Part shown: piece after piece, positions 7,914 through 15,389 of the stretch
Numbering within the stretch: position 1 is the first letter of the stretch
Layout of the letters: every line of letters begins with the position of its first letter
NCBI RefSeq assembly: GCF_003349955.1
Contig: NZ_QLKQ01000047.1
Location: 1 to 60,568 of the forward strand
Direction of reading: 5' to 3'
DNA from: Azospirillum brasilense
GTDB lineage: Bacteria; Pseudomonadota; Alphaproteobacteria; Azospirillales; Azospirillaceae
DNA: 60,568 nt
Position numbers and translations under genes: made by a program
Notes under the pieces: model-generated
What the model was told of the DNA's origin: nothing
What the model saw: the letters and a program-made list of their open reading frames with translations, nothing else
Databases searched by the model: none

Positions 7914-8498
7914 TTACGCACCATAGCAGGCTTTCAGCGTGTTGTAGGCCTGATTGATCTCCTTCAACTTTTCTTCGGCCGCCTTGTCCCCGCCGTTTGC
8001 GTCGGGATGGTGGATTTTCACCAGTTCGCGGTAGCGCGCCTTGATGCGCGGGAAATCCACCGGCGGGGCGAGGTCGAGGACGACCAGCGCCTCCTCCTCC
8101 GCGCTGCGGGCGGCCTGCCGGCGCTGCTTGGTCTCCTCGGACTGGTCCTTGCCGGCCTCGCGGCCGAACTCGAAGCTGAAGCCGTGCATCGCGCGGTCGC
8201 GCAGGAACTTCTCCTGCACTCCCCAGAAGCCGAGCGGCCAGCTCGGCCGCTGCCAGGTGGTGTCGCGGCGGACCTCGGCCTCGATCTGCTCGGGCTTCAT
8301 GCCGGCGTAATAGTCCCAGGCGCGGTTGTATTCGCGCACATGGTCCAGGCAGAACCAGTAGTAGTCGTTGAGCTGCCGGCGGCTCTTCGGCGCCCGGTAC
8401 GCGCCCTCGCCGGCACAGCCCGGATGATCGCAGGCGCGCACGGCGGTGCGCGGCTGGTCGTAGCGGCTGAAGTCGTAGCGGGTGCGTGGCTTGCTCAT
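7914..8498 (-). CDS. J-domain (DnaJ-like) protein
   Basis: A 194-residue protein with a C-terminal J domain: the HPD tripeptide that stimulates Hsp70 lies at about residues 164-166 (KIHHPDANGGD), followed by the helix EINQAYNTLKACYG. The N-terminal half has a C-x4-C motif (CDHPGCAGEG) and an aromatic stretch (YYWFCLDHVREYN), which may form a small zinc site. This layout is common for an alphaproteobacterial J protein encoded next to cobS and bolA; a direct role with the AAA ring of CobS is possible but only inferred. I chose the ATG at 8498 (MSKPRTRYDFS); a longer frame upstream lacks family similarity. Confidence 0.88.
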   Translation of the reverse strand: MSKPRTRYDFSRYDQPRTAVRACDHPGCAGEGAYRAPKSRRQLNDYYWFCLDHVREYNRAWDYYAGMKPEQIEAEVRRDTTWQRPSWPLGFWGVQEKFLRDRAMHGFSFEFGREAGKDQSEETKQRRQAARSAEEEALVVLDLAPPVDFPRIKARYRELVKIHHPDANGGDKAAEEKLKEINQAYNTLKACYGA

Positions 8499-8663
8499 GT
8501 GCGAAGTATGGGAAGAGGCATCCTTTCTGGCAAGCGCACGCAAGGGGGCCGTGCCGAACTGCGGAAAATGGCCGGTCTGCGGCATTGGCGGCTTGACGGA
8601 AGCGGCGCCGCGCCGTCACCTCAATCCCAAACCCGATCCAGCCCAGACTCAACGAGGATCCCC

Positions 8664-8936
8664 ATGGAATACGCCACCCGCATGCGCCGGAAGCTGACCG
8701 ACGCGCTGGCCCCCGAGCGGCTCGACATCCAGGACGATTCCGGCCGGCACGCCGGCCATGGCGGCGCCCATCCGGAGGGCGAGACCCATTTCCACGTCAC
8801 CATCGTTTCCGCCGCCTTCGCCGGAAAGTCGCGCGTGGAGCGCCAGCGGCTGGTCTATGGCCTGCTGGCCCAAGAAATGGCGGAACGCGTTCACGCCCTC
8901 GGCCTGACCACGCTGACGCCCGAGGAGGCCCGCTGA
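8664..8936 (+). CDS. BolA family protein
   Basis: A 90-residue BolA-like protein. These proteins act with monothiol glutaredoxins in iron-sulphur cluster handling and in stress or envelope responses. The family core is visible: THFHVTIVSAAFAGKSRVERQRLVYGLL contains the conserved strand and the invariant-type helix, and the C-terminal H-A-L motif follows in ERVHALGLTTLTPEE. It is divergent from the J-domain gene across a 165-base gap that should hold both promoters. The start ATG at 8664 follows a GAGGAT sequence. Confidence 0.93.
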   Translation: MEYATRMRRKLTDALAPERLDIQDDSGRHAGHGGAHPEGETHFHVTIVSAAFAGKSRVERQRLVYGLLAQEMAERVHALGLTTLTPEEAR

Positions 8937-9178
8937 CAGCAACGCCGACAAGAACGCCGGGCCGCCGCCCGTGCAGCAAGGGAAAAGTGCCACCTGCAAA
9001 TGCATACATACGCATGCAACTACTAGAGGTTCTTTTCCGTCTTCAAACATAATTGGAGTGCTGCCGTGGTTGCAATTCTCGCTGTATTTAGTAGAGTGCA
9101 GCGCATGCAACCAATCAATGCGCCGTGGGCGATGCACTTTTCGCGCGTCGTCCGGCGGGTTCGTGGAGAGGGCGGCGT
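8937..9178. other. AT-richer gap upstream of the RHH gene
   Basis: A 242-base gap, clearly richer in A+T than its surroundings between about 9000 and 9120. The nonamer GCATGCAAC occurs twice as direct repeats (9012-9020 and 9103-9111), 91 bases apart. This could be an operator region for the downstream ribbon-helix-helix protein, which might regulate itself. No confident -35/-10 pair or reading frame was found. Confidence 0.4.
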
Positions 9179-9670
9179 ATGGCGAAGCGCGGGCCGAAGA
9201 AGCGGTTAACAGTGAATCCCAACGCGTGTGTGGAACCGCTGAAGAGCATGAACATCATGATTGCCGGGCGCCGCACGAGCATGCGTCTGGAGCCGACCAT
9301 GTGGGACGCTCTGGAGGACATCGCCCGCCGCGAAGGCCTGACGGTCAACGGCCTCTGCACCCTGATCAAGGACCGGCTGGACGAGCAGATCCGGCGGCGC
9401 GGTCCTGGAGCGGACAATGCTGAGGTCACCCTGACCTCGGCGGTCCGCGTCTTCATCGCGGCTTATTTCCGCCGGGCCTGCACCGAGGACGGCCACGTCC
9501 AGGCCGGGCATGGCGGCGGCGATCCCTTTGTCGGGACACCCTTCGACCTGCCGCCGCTGGACGAGCTGGACCGGCCGGAGAGCGGGGCCGGCACCACGGC
9601 ATCCACCATGCCGCCGGCGGCGCAGCCGGGCGCGCCGGGCGAGGGATTGCGGTCAGCGCTGGACGCGTGA
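9179..9670 (+). CDS. Ribbon-helix-helix domain protein
   Basis: A 163-residue protein with a ribbon-helix-helix DNA-binding domain of the RHH_4 kind near residues 30-80: the strand MNIMIAGRRTSMRLEP is followed by helices WDALEDIARREGLTVNGLC and LIKDRLDEQI. A second conserved piece, LTSAVRVFIAAYFRRA, follows. The tail is Pro/Gly/Ala-rich and probably disordered. I chose the ATG at 9179, which has GGAGAG eight bases upstream; the frame also extends to 9125 without a good ribosome site. Likely a transcription factor, target unknown. The upstream GCATGCAAC direct repeats are candidate binding sites. Confidence 0.8.
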   Translation: MAKRGPKKRLTVNPNACVEPLKSMNIMIAGRRTSMRLEPTMWDALEDIARREGLTVNGLCTLIKDRLDEQIRRRGPGADNAEVTLTSAVRVFIAAYFRRACTEDGHVQAGHGGGDPFVGTPFDLPPLDELDRPESGAGTTASTMPPAAQPGAPGEGLRSALDA

Positions 9671-9695
9671 CCGCCGGCGGCATCCCGACCGGCCG

Positions 9696-9728
9696 AAGAA
9701 AAGGGCGCGTCCGCAGGATGCGCCCTTC
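9696..9728. terminator. Terminator between convergent genes
   Basis: AAGGGCGCGTC pairs with GATGCGCCCTT around a short loop, between about 9702 and 9728. On the minus strand it is followed by TTTTCTTC, making it the likely terminator of the DUF2889 gene; on the plus strand the tail is only modestly T-rich. Confidence 0.65.
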
Positions 9729-9733
9729 TGTGT

Positions 9734-9801
9734 CTGTCCTTGTGTCTCTGTCCCAGACCCTGTGTCTGTCCCAGACTCTGTTTCTGTCCCGGATTCCGTG
9801 T
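9734..9801. repeat. Tandem 18-base repeats
   Basis: Three near-identical 18-base units at 9748-9765, 9766-9783 and 9784-9801 (first unit CTGTCCCAGACCCTGTGT), preceded by a partial unit from 9734. They lie between the terminator hairpin and the 3' end of the DUF2889 gene and encode nothing recognisable. Confidence 0.8.
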
Positions 9802-9839
9802 CCGGTGCGGACGAAGACCGGTCGGCCCCGGCCGCCGTC

Positions 9840-10454
9840 TCAGTCCGCGGCGTCGCGCGGACGGTCGCCGGTGTAGTGGTCGGGCCAGTTCTTCCGCACG
9901 ACCTCGCCGTTGCTGTCGAAGATGTGGCAGGTGTTCAACAGCACCGGGCGCTTGGTGCGCAGCATGTCCTCCTTGCTGCCCGCCTCGCTGCCGCCGGCCG
10001 CCCGGGCCTTGTCGGCCTGCTCGCGCGCCAGGATGGGATAGATGGTCTGGAAGGCGGTGGTGGCGATCGGTCCCAGAAGCTCCACCAGATGCGTGCAGCC
10101 CTGGACGCCGCCCAGCCGCTCCTTCACCGCGCGGGTCCAACCCGGCCCGATCTTCAGCCCGACCAGCCGCTGGAAATTGGGGGTGACGGAGCCGCAGGTG
10201 CGGTAGGGGCTCTTCTCCGTCACCGCCTCGACCGCCTGGACGGTCAGGTCGTTGTCCACCGTCAGGCGAAGCCACATGCCGTGCACCGGGTCGCCGGGCA
10301 GGATCTGGCCGCGCTGTTCGGTGTGGAAGGCGTAGCTCTTCACATCGGTCAGATGGCCTTCGACATCCCACAGCCCATCGGTCCGCCGATAGCCCCGGCA
10401 GGTCACTTCCCGGGTATGGATCGGTTCGCGTGCGGCGGGTTCGGACAGCGGCAT
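9840..10454 (-). CDS. DUF2889 domain protein
   Basis: A 204-residue protein of the DUF2889 family, function unknown. The conserved opening TREVTCRGYRRTDGLWDVEGHL and the motif GDPVHGMWLRLTVD are clear, as is the strongly conserved GPGWTRAVKERLGGVQGCTHLVELLG with its Cys-Thr-His. No signal peptide or membrane segment is seen, so it is probably cytoplasmic. The start at 10454 (MPLSEPAARE) is chosen over an upstream in-frame start because family similarity begins shortly after it. It is convergent with the RHH gene and ends at the shared hairpin. Confidence 0.85.
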   Translation of the reverse strand: MPLSEPAAREPIHTREVTCRGYRRTDGLWDVEGHLTDVKSYAFHTEQRGQILPGDPVHGMWLRLTVDNDLTVQAVEAVTEKSPYRTCGSVTPNFQRLVGLKIGPGWTRAVKERLGGVQGCTHLVELLGPIATTAFQTIYPILAREQADKARAAGGSEAGSKEDMLRTKRPVLLNTCHIFDSNGEVVRKNWPDHYTGDRPRDAAD

Positions 10455-10578
10455 GGGACTCTCTGACGTTCGGCCTAGTTCGGTCGGCCGGGTTGTTGGG
10501 GCGTATCCTGGAATATCGGTGGGGCCAGCGTTCAGGTCAAGCCGGCTCCGCCGCATTGCAGCATTACGCGTCCCGTGG

Positions 10579-11064
10579 TTACGGAGGAGCGCTGGCGGAG
10601 TAGTTCGACCCGAAGATGAAGGCCTCGCGGTCGCGGATCTCGTCCTCCAGATGGGCGCGGACCACGGCGAACAGATCGCGGATGGAGACGATGCCCATCA
10701 CCGTGCCGTCCGATTCGCCGTCCGCGGTGACCGGCAGGTGGCGGTAGTGGTGGCGCTCCATCAGGTCCAGCGCCTCTTAGGCGCGGGCGTCCGGACCCAG
10801 CGTGTCGGGGGAGGCGGTCATCACCTCGGAGAGCCGGGTGGCGGCCGGGTCGCGACCCGCGGCGACGACGCGGGCCGCGAGGTCGCGCTCGGTGAAGATG
10901 CCCCTGAGGGACCGGCCCCCCTTCGGCCGGTCCTGAGTGACCAGGAGGGCGGCGACGCGGCGCTCCGCCATCAGGACGGCGGCGTCCCGGACGCTGGCCT
11001 CCGGGGGCAGGCAGACGAGCTGCTGGTCCTTGATGACGTCGGGGATGAGCTTGCGGTTCGGCAT
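10579..11064 (-). pseudogene. CBS-domain protein interrupted by an in-frame stop
   Basis: One frame encodes a tandem CBS-domain protein of about 160 residues, but codon 96 is TAA (10779-10777). Before it are 95 residues covering the first CBS motif (VRDAAVLMAERRVAALLV...GIFTERDLAARV) and the start of the second (SEVMTASPDTLGPDARA). After it the same frame continues with EALDLMERHHYRHLPVT and GIVSIRDLFAVV, a good second CBS half. So the break is a single nonsense codon and not a frameshift. CBS pairs normally bind adenosine nucleotides. Translation could restart at the ATG at 10761, but half a domain is unlikely to fold alone. The start ATG at 11064 has GGGAGA upstream. Confidence 0.8.
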
Positions 11065-11178
11065 GTCCAGTCTCCCTTTTTTGGGGCGGCTTTTCCTCGC
11101 ATCTTGGACGCGAATCGGAACTGTCATTAACTCTGACAGTTTGCTACCCCAACGGTCAAGGGATTATGGTGCAGCGCA

Positions 11179-12303
11179 TCAGCGCGCGACGGCATCCTCC
11201 AGTAGCGCCCGCACCACCGCCGGATCGACGTCGCGCCGGGTGAAGGCGTCGCCCAGCGCGCGCGCCAGAACGAAGGCGATGCGCCCGTCCTTGACCTTCT
11301 TGTCCTTGGCCATGGACAGGATCAGCCCGTCGACGTCCCACTCCACGCCGGGAATGTCGGTGGGGCGGACCGGCAGGCCGACGCGGGCCAGATGGGCGCG
11401 CGCCTTCTCGGCGTCCGCCGCCGGGCACAGCCCCAGCCGCACCGACAGGTCGAAGGCCAGGACCATGCCGATCGACACCGCCTCGCCGTGCAGCAGGCGG
11501 GAGCCGAAGCCGGTCGCCGCCTCCAGCGCGTGGCCGAAGGTGTGGCCGAGGTTGAGCAGGGCGCGGTCGCCGCTCTCCCGCTCGTCGGCGCCGACGATGG
11601 CGGCCTTGGCCCGGCAGCTTTCCGTGACGGCGTGGCGGCGGGCGTCGCTGTCGCCGGCGACCACCCGCTCGCCGTTCTCCTCCAGCCAGGCGAAGAAGCC
11701 GGGCAGGCGGATCAATCCGTACTTCACCACCTCGGCGTAGCCGGCCAGCACCTCGCGCCGCGGCAGGGTGTCCAGCGTGGCGGTGTCGGCGATGACCAGA
11801 CGCGGCTGGTGGAAGGCGCCGATCAGGTTCTTGCCGTGCGGGCTGTTGATCCCGGTCTTGCCGCCGACCGAGCTGTCCACCTGGCTCAGCAGCGTGGTCG
11901 GCACCTGGATGAAGTCGATGCCGCGCAGCGCCGAGGCGGCGGCGAAGCCGGTGATGTCGCCGATCACCCCGCCGCCGAGCGCCAGCAGGACCGCCGACCG
12001 CTCGATCCCGCGCGCCAGGACGGCGTCCATGAGCCGTTCGAAATGGGCGAAGTCCTTGGTCTTCTCGCCCGCCGGCAGGACGATGGCCTGGGTCGGCGCG
12101 ACGCCGGCCTCGCGCAGCGTGCGCTCCAGCGTCGGCAGGTGCCGCGGGGCGACGTTCTCGTCGGTGACGACGATGGGGGCCTTGCCGTTGGTGATCGCGG
12201 CGATGCGCGGCCCCGCGCCGTCGAGCACCCGGTCACCGACCAGGATGTCGTAGCTGCGCGGGCCGAGGTCGAGGCGGACGGTGTCGATGGCGGTTTCGGT
12301 CAT
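11179..12303 (-). CDS. aroB: 3-dehydroquinate synthase
   Basis: Second enzyme of the shikimate pathway, converting DAHP to 3-dehydroquinate with NAD and a divalent metal. It has 374 residues, normal length. The NAD-binding glycine stretch LGGGVIGDITGFAA and the conserved QVPTTLLSQVDSSVGGKTGIN segment are intact, and the metal-binding histidines H254 and H258 lie in GHTFGHALE. It follows aroK by seven bases on the same strand, so the two are co-transcribed. Confidence 0.97.
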   Translation of the reverse strand: MTETAIDTVRLDLGPRSYDILVGDRVLDGAGPRIAAITNGKAPIVVTDENVAPRHLPTLERTLREAGVAPTQAIVLPAGEKTKDFAHFERLMDAVLARGIERSAVLLALGGGVIGDITGFAAASALRGIDFIQVPTTLLSQVDSSVGGKTGINSPHGKNLIGAFHQPRLVIADTATLDTLPRREVLAGYAEVVKYGLIRLPGFFAWLEENGERVVAGDSDARRHAVTESCRAKAAIVGADERESGDRALLNLGHTFGHALEAATGFGSRLLHGEAVSIGMVLAFDLSVRLGLCPAADAEKARAHLARVGLPVRPTDIPGVEWDVDGLILSMAKDKKVKDGRIAFVLARALGDAFTRRDVDPAVVRALLEDAVAR

Positions 12304-12310
12304 GATGGGA

Positions 12311-12949
12311 TCAGGGCTTGTCGTGGTGGTGGTGCGCCGGATGGCGGTGATGATGGTGATGCGGGGCGTGGGGCAGGGTGATGCCGAAATGCGCCTCCAG
12401 CGCCTCGATCACCTGCTCCACGGTCGCCTCCGGCGGACGCTCGTCGCTGATCACCGTCAGGTCGGCTTCCGCATAGACGGGGTAGCGGGCGGTCATCAGC
12501 CGGCTCAGGATCTCCTTGGGGTCGCCGGCGTTCAGCAGCGGGCGGTGGGTGCGCCGCGCCGTGCGGGCCAGCAGCACGTCCAGCTCGGCGCGCAGCCAGA
12601 TGGACAGGCCGTGGGCGCGGATGGCCGCGCGCGTCTCCGGGTCCATGAAGGCGCCGCCGCCGGTCGCCAGGATGTGCACCGGCTGTTCGGTCAGCAGCCG
12701 GGTGATGATCCGCCGCTCCACCGAGCGGAACACCGCCTCGCCGTCGCGGGCGAAGATTTCGGCGATGGAGCAGCCCGCCGCCGTCTCGATCTCGGTGTCG
12801 GCGTCGGTGAAGGGCAGGTGCAGCCGCGCGGCCAGCCGCCGGCCAATCGCGCTCTTGCCCGCGCCCATCAGCCCGACCAGCACCACCGTCCTCGGAAGGG
12901 TCTTGGACGGGTCCGGCGGCTGTCCCTGCGGTGATGGGCGGGCGGTCAT
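12311..12949 (-). CDS. aroK: Shikimate kinase with a His-rich C-terminal tail
   Basis: Phosphorylates shikimate with ATP in aromatic amino acid synthesis. The Walker A motif is G26-LMGAGK-S33, the shikimate-binding DTD-like motif is TDADTEIE, and GGGAFMD follows. At 212 residues it is longer than the typical 170-200. The extra length is partly an N-terminal leader and partly a C-terminal tail with 11 histidines in about its last 20 residues (HHHHHRH, then HHHH). Such a tail could bind nickel, cobalt or zinc, but no function is known. It heads an aroK-aroB unit, and its start is divergent from the gene at 13214. Confidence 0.95.
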   Translation of the reverse strand: MTARPSPQGQPPDPSKTLPRTVVLVGLMGAGKSAIGRRLAARLHLPFTDADTEIETAAGCSIAEIFARDGEAVFRSVERRIITRLLTEQPVHILATGGGAFMDPETRAAIRAHGLSIWLRAELDVLLARTARRTHRPLLNAGDPKEILSRLMTARYPVYAEADLTVISDERPPEATVEQVIEALEAHFGITLPHAPHHHHHRHPAHHHHDKP

Positions 12950-13213
12950 GGTGCTGTGGACTTTCCTTATGCGGTTCCGGCCTGATGCGGTTCCGGAGGG
13001 CGGGTGTTCGATTCGGTCGCAGGGGCCTCCGCATGTTGCGCAGCGGCGTCCCCGTGGCTAAAGTGGTACGTCCAGCGTTCATCGGCCATCGGGCCAGCGG
13101 TGCGGACGGTGTGCGATGATTAGCATGAAAGCGCACCCTTGTCCCAAGCCGCACGGACGCAGACCGTGATACAGCGCCGCCGTTCCTTCCACAGAAACAC
13201 GACTCCGATCGCC

Positions 13214-13354
13214 ATGAGCCGGGTTATTTCCGTTCTTTTCGTCCTGTTCCTCTTCGTCGTCGGGGGTGGCATGGCCTTCCTTGCCTCCTGGGACATGCCG
13301 GCCCCGTCCAAGACGGTGGAGAAGGTCATTCCGGATGAGCGGTTCCCCCGCTGA
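13214..13354 (+). CDS. Small single-pass membrane protein
   Basis: A 46-residue protein with one N-terminal membrane segment (VISVLFVLFLFVVGGGMAFLA) and a short soluble tail with the motif PSKTVEKVIPDERFPR. Its last 20 bases overlap the start of the next gene in another frame, which suggests translational coupling. I do not recognise a named family; similar short proteins commonly precede this gene in related bacteria, as far as I recall. The ATG at 13214 is chosen because a longer upstream frame adds only a basic, non-hydrophobic stretch. Confidence 0.6.
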   Translation: MSRVISVLFVLFLFVVGGGMAFLASWDMPAPSKTVEKVIPDERFPR

Positions 13355-15389
13355 CGCCGGGGACGCCGTCGGGAAAGCCGATGGGCGCCGCCGCCGGTTC
13401 GCTGTTCCGCCACGGGGCGGACGGGCCGGGGGCGGCGCCGTTTCCATGTTTGCCGCCGCTTCCCTGGTGCTGGCCCTGTCCGGTACCCTAACGGGAGCGG
13501 CGACGCCGACGCTCGCCCAATCCCTGGCCCAATCCCTGGCCCAATCCCATGCCCAGGCCGTGCCTTCCGGGCCGCCGATCCGCCTGTTCCCACCGCCGGA
13601 ACGGATGGGCGCCCCCGACGCCGGGCCGGAGGCGGGGAGGGTGCTGGACGATCCGCTGGAATCGCCGGGACCGTCCGCCGCCCCGCTGCCTCTGACGCCG
13701 TTCCCAACTCCGGCGCCCGCCCACACGCCGTCCTTCGACGTGGTGCCCACCGTGGCGCCGCCCTCGGCCATCGCGGTGGAGACTCTGGGGCCGCTCGACC
13801 CCGACGGTGCCGGCCCTCTGGCGGGAGCCGCCGGGCTGGGCGGCGACCCCTGGCGCGGCATCCCGCGCGCCGAGCTGCTGGCCCTGCTGCCGGAGCTGCC
13901 CACCCTCACCCCGTCGCCCGCCGTGAAGGAGCTGCAGCGCCGCCTGCTGCTCAGCCGCGGCTCGCCCGCCGCCGCTCCCGGCGAGCCCGAGCCGGCACGC
14001 CGCTTCGGCGCGCTGCGGGTGGAGAAGCTGGCGGCCATGGGCGACCCGCGCGGCGCCGCCGACCTCGCCGCCCTGCTGCCCGAGGCGATGAGGACCGACG
14101 AGGCCGCCGCCCGTGGCCTGACCGACGCCGAGCTGCTCGCCGGCCCGCTGGACTGCGCCGCCGCGACGGAGCGCGCCCAGCCTTTCTCGGGCCCCTATTG
14201 GCAGGGGGTGGCGCTGTTCTGCCGCCTGCGCGCCGGGCGGGTCGGCGGGGGAGCGCCGGCGGAGGCCGGACCGATGGGCGACGACCTCGCCTTCGACATG
14301 CTGCGCGAGCAGCCGGGTGGCGACCCCGATTTCCTGCGTGCGGCCGAGGCGATGGCCGGCGGCCCGGCGGTCCGGCCGCGCAGCCTGAAGGACCCCAGCC
14401 CGCTGACCCTGGCCGCTCTGCGGACGCTCCAGGCCGGGCTGCCGCCGGACGTGCTGTCGCTGACCGATCCGGCCCGTCTGGCCGCGGTGGCGTCCAACGG
14501 CGGCACCGACCCGGCGACCCGCGTGACCGCGGCGGAACGCGCCGCCGCCGCCCTGTTCCTCGATTCCCGGCGGCTGGCGGAGGCGTACCGCGCCGCGCCG
14601 GCCAAGGGCGACGAGCTTCTGCGGCTGAAGGACGCCGCGGCGCGCGACCGCACCGCCCGCACCCGCGCGCTGGTCCAGCAGGCCATGCTCGCCGCCATGG
14701 CCGGCGGCCGGCGGGTGGAGCTGGCCGGGCTGGCGCTGGAGCTTCTCGACCCGCCGATGCTGGCCGGGCCGGTGGGGGCGGTGGTGGCGGACATGCTCGA
14801 CACCCTGTCGCCGACTCCGGACGCCGCCGGCCTGGCCCCCGCCGCCGCGCGGCTCTGCTTCGCGCTGGGCCGGGCCGACACCGGCAAGCGCTGGTACGAC
14901 CTCGCCCTGCGCGGCCGCCCCACGGCGGAGGTGGCGCGGCTGTGGCCGCTCGCCCTCATCGCTCTGGGCCCGCCGCCGGGCGGCGGGGCGCTGGGCCTTG
15001 CCGGCTGGCTGGACGAATCGCTGCGCGGCGCCGACCTGGAGGCCCGCGCCCGCGTCGCCGGGCAGCTGGCGCTGCTCCAGGCGATGGGCGTCGCCGTGCC
15101 GGGCGAGGCGTGGCGCCGGACCACCGTTTCCGACGACGAGGCGCCGATGACCGCCGACAGCCGCCCCGCCATGGCGGACCCTGCTTTGTGGCAGCGACTG
15201 ACGGAGGCCTCCGCCGACCGGCGGGTGGGCGAGACGGCGCTGGCCGCGCTGCTGCTGCTCGGCGAGGCCGGGCCGGCGGGCACGCCGCCCGCGGTGGTGG
15301 CGCGGGTGGTCGGCGCCCTGCGCGCCGTGGGTCTGGACAACGACGCCCGCGCCATCGCCCGTGAAGCCGCCGCGGCCCTGGCCGGATGA
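13335..15389 (+). CDS. Large exported Ala/Pro-rich hypothetical protein
   Basis: A 684-residue protein of unknown function, strongly rich in Ala, Leu, Pro and Gly. After a basic leader it has a hydrophobic segment (SMFAAASLVLALSGTL) followed by the tandem tetrapeptide LAQS repeated three times, which looks like a signal peptide with several possible cleavage sites; a start at the ATG at 13446 would give a more ordinary signal. The rest is alpha-helical in character with repeat-like Ala/Leu segments, possibly a TPR-like solenoid. Homologues in this position have sometimes been labelled antifreeze-related from composition alone, which I do not trust. Its stop overlaps the xerD start (ATGA). Confidence 0.65.
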   Translation: MSGSPADAGDAVGKADGRRRRFAVPPRGGRAGGGAVSMFAAASLVLALSGTLTGAATPTLAQSLAQSLAQSHAQAVPSGPPIRLFPPPERMGAPDAGPEAGRVLDDPLESPGPSAAPLPLTPFPTPAPAHTPSFDVVPTVAPPSAIAVETLGPLDPDGAGPLAGAAGLGGDPWRGIPRAELLALLPELPTLTPSPAVKELQRRLLLSRGSPAAAPGEPEPARRFGALRVEKLAAMGDPRGAADLAALLPEAMRTDEAAARGLTDAELLAGPLDCAAATERAQPFSGPYWQGVALFCRLRAGRVGGGAPAEAGPMGDDLAFDMLREQPGGDPDFLRAAEAMAGGPAVRPRSLKDPSPLTLAALRTLQAGLPPDVLSLTDPARLAAVASNGGTDPATRVTAAERAAAALFLDSRRLAEAYRAAPAKGDELLRLKDAAARDRTARTRALVQQAMLAAMAGGRRVELAGLALELLDPPMLAGPVGAVVADMLDTLSPTPDAAGLAPAAARLCFALGRADTGKRWYDLALRGRPTAEVARLWPLALIALGPPPGGGALGLAGWLDESLRGADLEARARVAGQLALLQAMGVAVPGEAWRRTTVSDDEAPMTADSRPAMADPALWQRLTEASADRRVGETALAALLLLGEAGPAGTPPAVVARVVGALRAVGLDNDARAIAREAAAALAG
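13515..13550 (+). repeat. Three 12-base tandem repeats inside the signal region
   Basis: GCCCAATCCCTG occurs at 13515-13526 and 13527-13538, and as GCCCAATCCCAT at 13539-13550. It encodes the repeated LAQS tetrapeptide near the expected signal-peptidase site. Confidence 0.9.
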
